NCBI GenBank assembly: GCA_905205995.1
Contig: CAJLFU010000003.1
Span: forward strand, 1 to 64,000
Reading direction: 5' to 3'
DNA: 64,000 nucleotides
Source of the DNA: an uncultured Haemophilus sp.
GTDB taxonomy: Bacteria; Pseudomonadota; Gammaproteobacteria; Enterobacterales; Pasteurellaceae
Shown here one piece after another: positions 1 through 9,286 of this stretch; position 1 is the first letter of the stretch, and each line of letters opens with the position of its first letter. The notes under the pieces were generated by a model. It ran no database searches, was not told where the DNA came from, and saw only the letters and a list, made by a program, of their open reading frames with translations. The position numbers and the translations under genes were made by a program.

Positions 1-316
1 TTTTAAGTAAGCCAACCGTGACTACACCAAGAGAAAGACAACTGTGTGCGATAATTCCTAAAAGGGTATCCACTGAAAATTGCGTGTTACTTTCGAGCCA
101 AACCATTAATACGGCGAGAATAATCGTCAAAATTACAATGGCAACATAAGGATTAATTTGTAGGAAAATCCCTAATGCCACACCAAGCAAGGCTGAGTGG
201 GAAAGGGTATCACCAAAATAAGCCATTTTACGCCACACCACAAAGGCACCTAGTGGTGCGGTAATTAAGGAAAGCAGTAAGCCCGTAAGCAAGGCGGGAA
301 ATAAAATCTCAAACAT
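1..316 (-). CDS. znuB: Zinc ABC transporter permease ZnuB (3' end outside the window)
   Basis: Inner-membrane permease of the high-affinity ZnuABC zinc importer (ABC-3 family). Only the first 105 codons lie in the window; the gene runs off the left edge. The visible N-terminus has alternating hydrophobic helices and the WRKMAYFGDTLSHSALLG stretch typical of ZnuB. The start ATG at 316 follows an AAGGA ribosome site and lies 9 bases after the znuC stop, so znuC and znuB are co-transcribed. The periplasmic zinc-binding partner ZnuA is not in this window. Assignment rests on sequence plus the partner ATPase next door. Confidence 0.93.
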   Translation of the reverse strand, partial: MFEILFPALLTGLLLSLITAPLGAFVVWRKMAYFGDTLSHSALLGVALGIFLQINPYVAIVILTIILAVLMVWLESNTQFSVDTLLGIIAHSCLSLGVVTVGLLK

Positions 317-325
317 GATTTTTCC

Positions 326-1120
326 TTATTGTTGGCATTCTGATGGATTGGCGCTGCAACTACAAACATCACCGTGCATATTATGATGGTGATTATGATG
401 GTGCGTATAAAAACCCACATTTTGTGAGATTTGATTGCCCCAAAGACGCATAAATGTTGGATCATTCGATAGGCTTTCTGGTGTGCCGGCACAGCAAATG
501 TGTTGATTGATGCACAACACTTCTTTACTGTCCGCCATCACGATATGCAAGTCATGGGAAACCATTAAAACCGCACAGTTTAAGGTTTGTTGAGTACGGT
601 GAATCAGCTGATAAAGTTCAGCTTGACCATTAATGTCCACCCCTTGAGTGGGTTCATCTAGCACCAGTAAATTGGGTTTATTCAAAATCGCACGGGCCAA
701 TAATACACGTTGCATCTCGCCACCAGAGAGTTTTTGCATATTATTTTTTCTCAAATGAGTGATAGAGAGTTGCTCAAGTGCGGTTGATATTTCTTGCGTT
801 TTAACCCCTTTTTTGAGTGCAAGAAAACGCTCAACCGTCATTGGTAAGCTGTGATCGAGGTGAATTTTTTGTGGGACATAGCCAATTCTTACATTAGCGC
901 TATAAATCACCTCACCAGATGTTGGCGTTTGTAATTTTAATAAGGTTTTTAAGAGGGTCGATTTTCCTCCACCATTTGGCCCAACAATGGTGATAATGGA
1001 ATTGGGATAAATGCTGAGATTAATATCCCGCAATGCCGTCTTTTGTTCAAAGACCACATTGATATTTTTCAGTGTAATTAATGGTGTGGGTTGGGCTGGT
1101 TGAATGGCGTGAATCTGCAT
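326..1120 (-). CDS. znuC: Zinc ABC transporter ATP-binding protein ZnuC
   Basis: ATPase that drives zinc uptake through ZnuB. Walker [10 protein letters not shown] lies at residues 47-55, the signature LSGGE at 131-135, Walker B LLVLDEP at 151-157 and the switch His at 189. The 264-residue protein ends in a His- and Cys-rich tail (about residues 239-264: a [11 protein letters not shown] block, then CSCS), which could bind zinc at the cytoplasmic face; that is inference. It is the first gene of znuC-znuB, transcribed away from mepM. A 21-base palindrome upstream (1187-1207) is a candidate operator. Confidence 0.95.
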   Translation of the reverse strand: MQIHAIQPAQPTPLITLKNINVVFEQKTALRDINLSIYPNSIITIVGPNGGGKSTLLKTLLKLQTPTSGEVIYSANVRIGYVPQKIHLDHSLPMTVERFLALKKGVKTQEISTALEQLSITHLRKNNMQKLSGGEMQRVLLARAILNKPNLLVLDEPTQGVDINGQAELYQLIHRTQQTLNCAVLMVSHDLHIVMADSKEVLCINQHICCAGTPESLSNDPTFMRLWGNQISQNVGFYTHHHNHHHNMHGDVCSCSANPSECQQ

Positions 1121-1186
1121 AATTCCCCCTTTAAAAATAGCTCACTAAAATAGCTCATTTCCGCCTTTTTCTCAAGAAATTCCGAC

Positions 1187-1207
1187 TATGCCTAATATTT
1201 AGGCATA
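1187..1207. promoter_or_regulatory. Perfect 21-base palindrome between znuC and mepM (candidate operator)
   Basis: Two exact 9-base arms, TATGCCTAA and TTAGGCATA, flank a 3-base TAT centre in the znuC/mepM divergent region. There is no T-run after it, so it does not look like a terminator. Its place upstream of a zinc-uptake gene suggests a repressor site such as Zur, but it does not match the E. coli Zur consensus I know. The regulator is unassigned. Confidence 0.45.
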
Positions 1208-1297
1208 AGATTTTACATTTTTAGGGTAAAATGAATTTTTTCCAGAGTTTGTAGTCTGAAAAACGAAAATCTTTTTTACTCACTTTAAAGGTATCAA

Positions 1298-2776
1298 ATG
1301 GTTCAACACGTTAAATTAGCCAGAGATAGACGGAAACGAAAATCCCGCATAAAAGCGGCGATTTTTTTCGCCGCACTTTTGCTTATTTTAACGGGTATTT
1401 TCCTCGCCTTTAAAGATACTGCTGATTATGATCCTTCTCTGCAAAGTAATCTTGAGCCAGAGATGGTAGATAACGTTCAATATCAATCTCTTACACCTGA
1501 AAAAACGGAATCGACCACTCCTCAATCTCAAGAAGGCGAACATCCTGAAACTAAGCAGAATGCGAATACGGAAGATGCAACCTCTTATGATGATGAACTT
1601 CAAGCCAAAGATGATGAAGTCGATGAAATCAAACCACAATTTGACGATCTCAATGATTTACCAAAAGATGCACAAGATGCGCTGAGTGGTATTTTAGATG
1701 TGGCCGATCAAGCATTACGTATTACTGATCAATTTAGCCATACCGTAGTACGTGGCGATTCATTAAAAGATGTATTAGAGCTTTCTGGTTTGGAAGATGA
1801 TACGGCGAAAGATTTGATTGCTGCGTATCCTGAATTAAAAACGCTGCGCGCAGGTCAACAGTTCTATTGGATTTTAGATAAAGAAGATCAACTGGAGTAT
1901 TTAAACTGGTTGGTATCTGAAAAAGAAGAGCGCATTTATGAGCGTACTGAAGACGGCAAGTTTAAACGCCAGATCTTAGAGAAGAAAAGTATTTGGAAGA
2001 AAGAGGTGCTAAAAGGCACGATTAACGGATCCTTTGCGTCAAGTTTACGTGATTTAGGTTTGGATGGTCGTCAAATCAGCCAATTAAGTTCTGCATTACA
2101 ATGGCAGGTAAGCCTCCAAAAACTCAGTAAAGGGACCAAGTTTGCGATTTTAGTGTCTCGTGAATACTTAGGCGATAAATTAACGGGGCAAGGTAACGTT
2201 GAAGCTATTCATATTATAGCGGATGGTAAGAGTTATTACGGTATTCAAGCGGCGAATGGTCGTTATTACGATAAACAAGGGGAAACTCTTGGTAAAGGCT
2301 TTGCGCGTTATCCATTGCAACGTCAAGCGCGTATTTCGTCACCATTTAACCCAAATCGTCGCCATCCGGTAACAGGACGTGTTCGTCCGCATAAAGGGGT
2401 AGACTTTGCCGTAGCACCAGGTACACCAGTTATTGCACCAGCTGACGGTGTGGTGGAAAAAGTGGCTTATCAGGCCGGTGGTGCAGGACGTTATGTGGTG
2501 ATACGCCATGGTCGTGAATATCAAACGGTGTATATGCATTTAAGTCGTGCTTTAGTTCGAGCGGGGCAAGCAGTGAAGAAAGGGGAGCGCATTGCATTAA
2601 CCGGTAATACGGGTATTTCAACAGGTCCTCACTTGCACTACGAGTTTCATATTAATGAGCGTGCGGTGAATCCACTTACGGTGAAATTACCGGGTACCAG
2701 CAGCGGTATGGCAACGGCAGAGCGTAAGCAATTCTTAGTCCGAGCAAAAGAAGTTGAAAGAACATTAAAATTATAG
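1298..2776 (+). CDS. mepM: Murein DD-endopeptidase MepM (YebA), M23 family
   Basis: Cleaves D-Ala-mDAP crosslinks so that peptidoglycan can expand. The 492-residue protein has a positively charged N-terminus, one membrane segment (about 21-39), an acidic linker, an OapA/LysM-like domain (about 145-200) and a C-terminal LytM/M23 peptidase. Zinc and catalytic residues are visible as HxxxD (His365, Asp369) and HxH (His445, His447). In E. coli mepM is also divergent from znuC, which supports the call. Start chosen at 1298 after an AAAGG site. A palindromic uptake-sequence terminator follows the stop. Confidence 0.93.
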   Translation: MVQHVKLARDRRKRKSRIKAAIFFAALLLILTGIFLAFKDTADYDPSLQSNLEPEMVDNVQYQSLTPEKTESTTPQSQEGEHPETKQNANTEDATSYDDELQAKDDEVDEIKPQFDDLNDLPKDAQDALSGILDVADQALRITDQFSHTVVRGDSLKDVLELSGLEDDTAKDLIAAYPELKTLRAGQQFYWILDKEDQLEYLNWLVSEKEERIYERTEDGKFKRQILEKKSIWKKEVLKGTINGSFASSLRDLGLDGRQISQLSSALQWQVSLQKLSKGTKFAILVSREYLGDKLTGQGNVEAIHIIADGKSYYGIQAANGRYYDKQGETLGKGFARYPLQRQARISSPFNPNRRHPVTGRVRPHKGVDFAVAPGTPVIAPADGVVEKVAYQAGGAGRYVVIRHGREYQTVYMHLSRALVRAGQAVKKGERIALTGNTGISTGPHLHYEFHINERAVNPLTVKLPGTSSGMATAERKQFLVRAKEVERTLKL

Positions 2777-2785
2777 CGAATAAAG

Positions 2786-2805
2786 TGCGGTCAAATTTGA
2801 CCGCA
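2786..2805 (+). terminator. Terminator after mepM built from an inverted uptake sequence
   Basis: A 20-base perfect palindrome (arms TGCGGTCAAA and TTTGACCGCA) followed by a T-run. The left arm contains the uptake core AAGTGCGGT almost complete, an arrangement common in Haemophilus. Confidence 0.8.
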
Positions 2806-2889
2806 TTTTTTATACGACTAAAAATTAGCCGGAAGCTGACCGCACTTCATCTTTTCTCTTTTCCTTCAATATGCTATTCTTTTTACATT

Positions 2890-2904
2890 TTAGAATTATT
2901 CTCA
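2890..2904. promoter_or_regulatory. Fur box upstream of siderophore transporter operon
   Basis: On the minus strand this reads TGAGAATAATTCTAA, a 7-1-7 inverted repeat with six of seven arm pairs matching and close to the Fur core TGATAATNATTATCA. It lies just before the preferred start at 2910, suggesting iron repression of the operon. The core promoter is not clear by eye. Confidence 0.6.
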
Positions 2905-2909
2905 TTTTT

Positions 2910-3863
2910 ATGATTAAGCGACGTTATCTGATTTTTCTTTTGATCGTGCTTTCCTTTGTCTCACTTTTTCTCGGGGTAAGCACTGTTAATTTGCAAGGGT
3001 TACTGAATTTTGAAGGTAATCAATGGCAGATATTTTTCATCAGCCGAGTGCCTCGTTTAATCAGTATCTTGATTGCTGGTGCATCCTTAAGTATTTGTGG
3101 TTTAGTGATGCAGCAACTCAGTCGAAACCGATTTGTTTCTCCCACCACGGCGGGCACCATGGATAGTGCTAGATTAGGGATTTTAATGGCGATGCTGTTT
3201 TTCCCAACGGCTTCAATGTTGTTAAAAACGACCATTGCGGTCATCGTGTCTTTCCTTGGCACATTGTTATTTATGACGATTCTATCCCGTTTGAAATTCA
3301 AGGATACGATTTTTGTGCCCTTAGTGGGTATTATGTTCGGTAATATCATCAGTTCAATTACCGCCTTTATTGCTTACAAAGAAGATTTATTACAAAACTT
3401 ATCCGGATGGCTACAAGGGGATTTCTCGCTTGTGATGTCAGGGCGTTATGAATTGTTGTATTTCAGTATTCCTACACTCATCGTGGCTTATTTATTTGCG
3501 CATCGTTTTTCTATTGTCGGGATGGGGAAAGATTTTGCGGTTAATCTAGGTCTAAATTACAACCAGGTACTTTATCTCGGATTGCTCATTGTGGCGGTCG
3601 TATCTTCGATTATTATCGTATCTGTTGGCGTGATCCCTTTCTTAGGGTTAATTATTCCGAATATCGTCACACTTTATTTGGGTGATAACTTAAAGAAAGT
3701 GTTATCTCATACGGCCTTGCTAGGCGCTGTATTTGTTTTATTTTGCGATATTTTAGGTCGAAGTGTGATTTATCCTTATGAGATTTCCATTAATGCTGTA
3801 GTTGGTGTATTTGGTAGTGGTATCTTCTTATTTTTACTATTGAAGCGGTATAGAAATGGCTAA
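2910..3863 (+). CDS. Siderophore ABC transporter permease 1 (FecCD family; CeuB/VctD/YclN type)
   Basis: First of two inner-membrane permeases of a ferric-siderophore importer. About 317 residues with eight to ten hydrophobic helices and a cytoplasmic loop GKDFAVNLGLNYNQ, the coupling helix that contacts the ATPase in FecCD proteins. I chose the ATG at 2910 (MIKRRYLIF, a positively charged entry to the first helix). An in-frame ATG at 2871 would add 13 residues and place the Fur box inside the gene; neither start has a good ribosome site. It overlaps the next permease gene by 8 bases, so the genes are co-translated. Confidence 0.88.
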   Translation: MIKRRYLIFLLIVLSFVSLFLGVSTVNLQGLLNFEGNQWQIFFISRVPRLISILIAGASLSICGLVMQQLSRNRFVSPTTAGTMDSARLGILMAMLFFPTASMLLKTTIAVIVSFLGTLLFMTILSRLKFKDTIFVPLVGIMFGNIISSITAFIAYKEDLLQNLSGWLQGDFSLVMSGRYELLYFSIPTLIVAYLFAHRFSIVGMGKDFAVNLGLNYNQVLYLGLLIVAVVSSIIIVSVGVIPFLGLIIPNIVTLYLGDNLKKVLSHTALLGAVFVLFCDILGRSVIYPYEISINAVVGVFGSGIFLFLLLKRYRNG

Positions 3864-4815
3864 GAAATCTTCTTCTCAACTGATTGTATTGTCGTTGTTA
3901 GCCATTGTTTCTCTTGCACTTTATTTAGGCTACAACTTACCGAACCGTTGGCAATATGCCTTGGAAAATCGTGCCTTATCCTTAATTGCGATTGTGATTA
4001 CAGGCGCGGCAATTGCACTTGCTACGATGATTTTCCAAACGGTTGTGAATAACCGAATTCTCACGCCGAGTATTTTGGGTTTAGATTCTCTGTATTTGCT
4101 GATTCAAACGACGATTATTTTCCTTTTCGGTTCGAGCACATTGCTTTCCATGAATTCGATTGCATTGTTTGTCTTGTGTACGGGATTAATGATGGCCTTT
4201 TCATTAGTGCTTTATCACTTCCTGTTTAAGAAAGAAAACCAAAATATTTTCTTCTTGTTGCTTGTCGGGATTATTTTCGGCACCTTCTTTGGTAGCTTAA
4301 CGACGTTTATGGAAGTGTTGATTGATCCAAATGAATTCCAGATCGCTCAAGATATTGGCTTCGCCAGTTTCAACCGAATCAATACACAAATCTTGTGGGT
4401 CGCATTAGCCATTTTAGTCGCGACGATTGTTTTCAGTTTGAAATATTGGCATTGCTTTGATGTGTTGGCGTTAGGCCGAGAAAATGCCATTAACTTAGGT
4501 ATCGATTATCAAAAGACCTTAAAAGTCCTATTAATTCTCGTGGCAATTTTAACGTCAGTGTCGACCGCACTTGTTGGCCCACTTACTTTCCTTGGGTTAT
4601 TAGTGATGAACGTGACCTTTGAATTTGTTCGTGATTATCGCCACAAAGTCCTTATTCCTGCCGCGATGTTAATTTCCATCATAACTTTGGTTTTAGGGCA
4701 ATTATTAGTGACCCATATTTTTACGTTCCGCACAACATTAAGCATCATCGTTAATTTTGTCGGCGGTGTGTATTTTATTTATTTGTTATTAAGAGCAAAC
4801 AAAAAATGGCAATAG
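3856..4815 (+). CDS. Siderophore ABC transporter permease 2 (FecCD family; CeuC/VctG/YclO type)
   Basis: Second permease of the heterodimeric channel, 319 residues and almost wholly hydrophobic. It has the FecCD coupling loop (LGRENAINLGIDYQ) and a C-terminal pattern with GPLTFLGLLVMNV. The start overlaps the upstream gene by 8 bases and the end overlaps the ATPase gene by 10 bases. Two different permeases followed by ATPase and binding protein is the order of Campylobacter ceuBCDE, Vibrio vctDGC and Bacillus yclNOPQ systems. Confidence 0.88.
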   Translation: MAKKSSSQLIVLSLLAIVSLALYLGYNLPNRWQYALENRALSLIAIVITGAAIALATMIFQTVVNNRILTPSILGLDSLYLLIQTTIIFLFGSSTLLSMNSIALFVLCTGLMMAFSLVLYHFLFKKENQNIFFLLLVGIIFGTFFGSLTTFMEVLIDPNEFQIAQDIGFASFNRINTQILWVALAILVATIVFSLKYWHCFDVLALGRENAINLGIDYQKTLKVLLILVAILTSVSTALVGPLTFLGLLVMNVTFEFVRDYRHKVLIPAAMLISIITLVLGQLLVTHIFTFRTTLSIIVNFVGGVYFIYLLLRANKKWQ

Positions 4816-5567
4816 AAATTCGCAATGTTACGAAAAGTTACGGAAGCAAAAAGGTGGTGGATAATGTGTCCGTCACCATTCCTACAGGGAAAATTACGTC
4901 TTTTATCGGGCCGAATGGCGCGGGGAAGAGTACGGTGCTGTCTATTATGAGCCGTTTGTTGAATGCTGATAGTGGCGAGATCTATCTCAACGGTGAATTA
5001 CTCAACCGTAAGAAAAGTAGTGATATTGCGAAACAACTTGCGATTTTAAAGCAAACTAACAACATTAATTTGCGTCTAACCATTGAAGATTTAGTTGCTT
5101 TCGGGCGTTTTCCTTATAGCAAAGGAAACTTAACCCAAACTGACCGCACTTTTATTGATAATGCCATTGCCTATATGAATTTAGATGATATTCGTCATCA
5201 ATATATCGATAATTTAAGTGGTGGTCAGCGCCAACGTGCTTATATTGCGATGACACTGGCACAAGATACTGATTATATTTTGTTGGATGAACCACTAAAT
5301 AATCTGGATATGAAACATTCAGTGCAGATCATGCAAGTTTTGCGTAAATTAGCGACAGAACTCAACAAAACCGTGGTGATTGTGATTCATGATATTAATT
5401 TCGCCTCTTGTTATTCAGACTATATTGTTGCCATGAAAAATGGAAAATTAGTCCAACAAGGTGAAGTTAACTACATTATGCAATCAACCGTATTACAAGA
5501 TATTTATGATATGTCGATTCCAATTCAGGATATCGACGACCATAAAATTGCCGTTTATTTTAGATAA
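4806..5567 (+). CDS. Siderophore ABC transporter ATP-binding protein (CeuD/VctC/YclP type)
   Basis: Cytoplasmic ATPase for the siderophore importer. Walker A GPNGAGKST is at residues 35-43, followed by a signature LSGGQRQRAYIAM, Walker B DYILLDEPLNNLD and the switch His in VIHDINFA. The length (253) is normal for the family. It overlaps the permease gene upstream and is 14 bases from the binding-protein gene downstream, so all four genes form one operon. Confidence 0.92.
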   Translation: MAIEIRNVTKSYGSKKVVDNVSVTIPTGKITSFIGPNGAGKSTVLSIMSRLLNADSGEIYLNGELLNRKKSSDIAKQLAILKQTNNINLRLTIEDLVAFGRFPYSKGNLTQTDRTFIDNAIAYMNLDDIRHQYIDNLSGGQRQRAYIAMTLAQDTDYILLDEPLNNLDMKHSVQIMQVLRKLATELNKTVVIVIHDINFASCYSDYIVAMKNGKLVQQGEVNYIMQSTVLQDIYDMSIPIQDIDDHKIAVYFR

Positions 5568-5581
5568 GTAAGGAAATCTTT

Positions 5582-6490
5582 ATGAAAAAAACATTATCAA
5601 CTTTAGCGCTTTCACTCTTTGCATTTGCTGGTATTGCACAAGCTGCGGATATTACCGTTGAAAATGCTGCTGGAAAACAAGTCGTGCCACAAAATCCACA
5701 ACGTGTGGTGGTTCTCGATTTTTGTGCAGCTGATACGCTTCGTGCATTAGGTGTGCAAGATAAAATTGTGGGCTTCCCACAAAGCGGAAAAATTCCAAAC
5801 TATCTTTCAGAATTTGCAGACAAAAAATATAAAAATGTCGGCGATTTGAAAGAACAATCATTGGAGCAAATTAACGAGCTCAATCCGGATTTGATCATCG
5901 CGTCTAAGCGTCAAGAAAAAATGATCGACAAATTTAAAGAAATCGCCCCGGTATTTAATGTTGAAAATGACTACAATAATTACTACCCGAGTTTTCAACA
6001 AAATGTGACCGCACTTGGTCAGATCTTTGGTAAAGAAAATGTAGCAAAAGAGAAATTATCTGCGTTAGACAGTAAAGTTGCGCAAGTTGCGAAAGACGCA
6101 CAAAGCAAAACCGCACTATTGGTGTTGGTTAATGAAAGTAAAATCAGTGCTTTTGGTGATGGTTCTCGCTATGGCATGGTGTATCAAAAATTTGGTTTTA
6201 AACCGATTGATGACAGCATCAAATCGTCTACGCATGGACAAAGCGTTGGTTTTGAATATATCTTAGAAAAAAATCCAGACTTTTTACTCGTCGTGGATCG
6301 TACAGCAGCCATTACAGAAAAAGCCAACAATGCGCAAAAAGTATTGGATAACGATATCATCAAACAAACCAAAGCGTATAAAGATGGACACATTGTGTAT
6401 CTTGATGCAGCCAATTGGTATCTTGCGTTTGGTGGCTTAGAAAGCATGGAAATCATCGCACAAGAACTTGATCGTGCAGTGAAAAAATAA
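5582..6490 (+). CDS. Ferric-siderophore periplasmic binding protein (CeuE/VctP/YclQ type)
   Basis: Captures iron-loaded siderophore in the periplasm and delivers it to the two permeases. The 302-residue protein starts with a signal peptide (cleavage likely after AQA, about residue 22) and has the FepB/TroA fold signature QRVVVLDF. His218 (STHGQSVGFEY) and Tyr280 (ANWYLAFGG) match in context and spacing the two iron ligands of Campylobacter CeuE (His227, Tyr288 from memory), which complete coordination of tetradentate catecholates. The SRYGMVY segment is also CeuE-like. No outer-membrane receptor is encoded nearby, so the carrier across the outer membrane is unknown. Confidence 0.9.
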   Translation: MKKTLSTLALSLFAFAGIAQAADITVENAAGKQVVPQNPQRVVVLDFCAADTLRALGVQDKIVGFPQSGKIPNYLSEFADKKYKNVGDLKEQSLEQINELNPDLIIASKRQEKMIDKFKEIAPVFNVENDYNNYYPSFQQNVTALGQIFGKENVAKEKLSALDSKVAQVAKDAQSKTALLVLVNESKISAFGDGSRYGMVYQKFGFKPIDDSIKSSTHGQSVGFEYILEKNPDFLLVVDRTAAITEKANNAQKVLDNDIIKQTKAYKDGHIVYLDAANWYLAFGGLESMEIIAQELDRAVKK

Positions 6491-6505
6491 TACGAAAAAT
6501 TATTT

Positions 6506-6532
6506 AAAAGGGCAGTCAAGGATTGCCCTTTT
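6506..6532 (+). terminator. Terminator of siderophore transport operon
   Basis: Stem AAAAGGGCA / TGCCCTTTT with a short loop, directly after the binding-protein gene and ending in T residues. Confidence 0.8.
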
Positions 6533-6610
6533 TATATGTAAATTAATCTTTACACATATCAATAAACTCCCTATCATATCGGCATCATTCAATAAAATTG
6601 AGCTTATTTT

Positions 6611-7561
6611 ATGCTGACATTTAATCCACAAGATCCGTTCTCTTGCTTTGTCACTCAAAGCCTTTCCATGAAAAGTGCGGTTGAAAATGCGCAACGTTTT
6701 GCGATGTTTGATGTGCCGCTTTTAATTCAGGGTGAAACGGGCACGGGTAAAGATTTATTAGCAAAAGCTTGCCATTTTGCGAGCTTGCGTCGTGAGAAAA
6801 AATTCATTGCAGTAAACTGTGCAGGCCTGCCGGATGAAGATGCGGAAAGCGAAATGTTTGGGCGTAAAGTGGGTGACAGTGAAACCATCGGTTTTTTTGA
6901 ATATGCTAACGAAGGCTCGGTGTTGTTAGATGGCATTGCCGAGCTTTCATTAAGTTTACAGGCAAAATTATTGCGTTTTTTAACGGATGGTTCTTTCCGT
7001 CGAGTGGGTGAAGAAAAAGAACATCATGCAAATGTTCGGGTGATTTGCACTTCACAAGAACCGATGGAAAAGCTGTTAGAACAAGGGAAATTGCGCAGTG
7101 ATTTATTCCATCGCTTAAATGTCTTAGCACTAAATGTACCGCCATTGTGTGAGCGAGTTGAAGATATTCAGCCTTTAACGGACGGTTTTTTACAAGAAAT
7201 TAGCATGCAGCTTAAGATTCCAATGCCGCAATATGATGCTGATTTTTTGAATTATTTGAAAGGGCAGCCTTGGCAAGGCAATGTGCGAGAGCTTTACAAT
7301 GTCTTGTATCGTGCCTGTTCCTTAGCGAAAAATAACCAGCTTGATATTGAAAGTTTAAATTTAAAACCCGTACAAAGTACGGTCATTTCTGCAGATGATT
7401 TTGGAGAGCAAACCCTGGATGAGATCATGGGACAATATGAGGCGAGTGTATTGCGTGCTTTTTATGCTCAGTATCCAAGTACTCGAAAATTGGCACAACG
7501 ATTAGGCGTATCACACACGGCGATCGCCAATAAATTAAAACAATACGGTATTAGTAAATAA
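6611..7561 (+). CDS. tyrR: Short TyrR-type transcriptional regulator
   Basis: Regulator of aromatic amino acid genes. At 316 residues it is the short Haemophilus form, lacking the N-terminal ACT and PAS domains of the roughly 510-residue E. coli TyrR. It consists of an AAA+ domain (Walker A GETGTGKD at about residue 38; [14 protein letters not shown] motif) and a C-terminal helix-turn-helix ([20 protein letters not shown], about 291-310). The GAFTGA loop used by sigma-54 activators is absent, as in TyrR. Its last 11 bases overlap the 3' end of hflX on the other strand. Confidence 0.88.
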   Translation: MLTFNPQDPFSCFVTQSLSMKSAVENAQRFAMFDVPLLIQGETGTGKDLLAKACHFASLRREKKFIAVNCAGLPDEDAESEMFGRKVGDSETIGFFEYANEGSVLLDGIAELSLSLQAKLLRFLTDGSFRRVGEEKEHHANVRVICTSQEPMEKLLEQGKLRSDLFHRLNVLALNVPPLCERVEDIQPLTDGFLQEISMQLKIPMPQYDADFLNYLKGQPWQGNVRELYNVLYRACSLAKNNQLDIESLNLKPVQSTVISADDFGEQTLDEIMGQYEASVLRAFYAQYPSTRKLAQRLGVSHTAIANKLKQYGISK

Positions 7562-8906
7562 TTTCTGACAGTTTAGGGAATTGTTTACAAAGTTTGAGCC
7601 ATTCAACTTTATCAATTTGTACATTGAGGATAAATTCGCCTTCATCTGAAATTTGTTCGTGACGAATGCTATCTAATTGATAGAGCGCGTGGCGAATTTT
7701 GCCCTCTTGTGGGCGCAGAGTGAGGGTGAAAGAAAGTATCTCATTTTTCAACCGCACTTTAATGGCTTCAAGTAGCAGCTCTAATCCTTCACCTGAATGT
7801 GCTGAAAGGTAAACGGCAACAGGCTTATTCTCGTCATCATATTCAATATGGGGCGCCACATTTTCCAATAAATCAATTTTGTTATACACAAGCAAAGCTG
7901 GCACTTTATCAGCCTTAATTTCTTCCAATACTAAATTCACGGCTTCAATATTTTCGATCTTTCGAGCGTCTGACGCATCAATGACGTGCAATAACAAACT
8001 GGCTTCTACCGTTTCTTGCAACGTAGATTTAAAGGCTGAAACTAAATCATGGGGAAGTTGGCGAACGAAACCAACGGTATCGGCGAGAATGGCCGTACCA
8101 ACATCTTGAATTTGTAAACGTCTTAATGTGGGATCAAGGGTGGCAAAAAGCTGATCCGCGGCATAGACATTCGATTGTGTGATGAAATTGAATAGTGTTG
8201 ATTTTCCCGCATTGGTATAACCAACCAAAGAAATGGTAGGAATATCCGCTTTTTGTCGGGTTTGGCGATTTTGATTGCGTTGTTTTTCGACTTTCGCCAA
8301 ACGATTTTGCAACTGCGCAATACGCACCTTGATTAAACGGCGATCCGTTTCTAATTGCGTTTCGCCTGGACCACGTAATCCAACCGCCCCTTTTTGCTGA
8401 TCTAAGCCTGTTTTTCGACGAACTAATCGAGTCGATAAATGCTTGAGTTGGGCTAATTCAACTTGTAATTTCCCTTCGTGCGATCGGGCTCGTTGGGCAA
8501 AGATATCTAAAATTACCCCAGTGCGATCCACAACGCGGCATTGGCAGATGCTTTCTAAATTACGGGTTTGTGCAGGGGTTAATTGATGATTCACCAAAAC
8601 AAGATCGGCATCTAAGGCTTTCACTGCATCTGCAATTTCTTGTGCTTTTCCTTCACCGATAAAATATTTTGCTTGTGGTGTCGCTCGGCTCGTGGTGATG
8701 ATTTGTAAAATCTCAACATTGGCAGATTCCGCTAAAAGTTGGAATTCTTGCAGATCTTCAATGTTTTTATTTTGAGAAAAGAAAACATGCACGACGACAG
8801 CTTTATCTTTTGCCGATGGGCTATTGTCGCCTGTTTTAGATGACGAAAGTGCGGTTGAAACTTCAGGTGAATTTTCAACCGCACTTAAATTGATGAAATC
8901 ATTCAT
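7551..8906 (-). CDS. hflX: Ribosome-splitting GTPase HflX
   Basis: GTPase that binds the 50S subunit and rescues stalled or heat-damaged ribosomes. The 451-residue protein has the N-terminal HflX nucleotide-binding domain, the glycine-rich [15 protein letters not shown] linker, and a G domain with [14 protein letters not shown] and NKID. It lies 9 bases downstream of hfq, the order found in E. coli (hfq-hflX). The first ~30 residues are an acidic, Ser-rich extension, and residues 7-20 are encoded by an inverted pair of uptake sequences (8847-8860 and 8873-8886). No strong ribosome site precedes the start, so translation may be coupled to hfq. Confidence 0.93.
   Translation of the reverse strand: MNDFINLSAVENSPEVSTALSSSKTGDNSPSAKDKAVVVHVFFSQNKNIEDLQEFQLLAESANVEILQIITTSRATPQAKYFIGEGKAQEIADAVKALDADLVLVNHQLTPAQTRNLESICQCRVVDRTGVILDIFAQRARSHEGKLQVELAQLKHLSTRLVRRKTGLDQQKGAVGLRGPGETQLETDRRLIKVRIAQLQNRLAKVEKQRNQNRQTRQKADIPTISLVGYTNAGKSTLFNFITQSNVYAADQLFATLDPTLRRLQIQDVGTAILADTVGFVRQLPHDLVSAFKSTLQETVEASLLLHVIDASDARKIENIEAVNLVLEEIKADKVPALLVYNKIDLLENVAPHIEYDDENKPVAVYLSAHSGEGLELLLEAIKVRLKNEILSFTLTLRPQEGKIRHALYQLDSIRHEQISDEGEFILNVQIDKVEWLKLCKQFPKLSEIIY
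8847..8886. repeat. Inverted uptake-sequence pair inside the hflX 5' end
   Basis: Arms at 8847-8860 (AAGTGCGGTTGAAA) and 8873-8886 (its exact complement), separated by 12 bases. Unlike most such pairs it sits inside a coding region. A hairpin here in the hfq-hflX message could dampen read-through or cover the hflX start; that is inference. Confidence 0.75.
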
Positions 8907-8915
8907 TGTACAGAA

Positions 8916-9200
8916 TTATTCTGCTTGTGTTTCTACTTCCGCTGCAGCGTCAGACGTTTGTGCTGCATGATGACCGCCGTTATTATTGTGGTGAGAAACA
9001 GAACGTGCTGGAACCACAGTTGAAATAGCGTGTTTGTACACCATTTGATTAACAGTGTTTTTTAATAAAATCACGAATTGGTCGAATGATTCGATTTGAC
9101 CCTGTAATTTAATCCCATTAACGAGATAAATCGAAACAGGAATGCGTTCACGGCGTAACGCATTCAAATAAGGATCTTGTAATGATTGTCCTTTTGCCAT
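8916..9200 (-). CDS. hfq: RNA chaperone Hfq
   Basis: Sm-like hexamer that pairs small RNAs with mRNAs. The 94-residue protein has the full Hfq core: [22 protein letters not shown] (Sm1) and the [11 protein letters not shown]m2 motif. A short disordered tail follows, rich in His, Asn and Ala. The tail is about eight residues shorter than in E. coli Hfq (102). A GGATAGC-type ribosome site precedes the ATG. It heads hfq-hflX; miaA, the usual upstream neighbour in enterics, is absent here and rluC lies upstream instead. Confidence 0.97.
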   Translation of the reverse strand: MAKGQSLQDPYLNALRRERIPVSIYLVNGIKLQGQIESFDQFVILLKNTVNQMVYKHAISTVVPARSVSHHNNNGGHHAAQTSDAAAEVETQAE

Positions 9201-9286
9201 TTTGCTATCCTTTGTTGTTATATGTTAATTAATGATAGAAACGAGTTGTCTCCATCACCAAATATAGCAATAAACATTTTTCTTGT

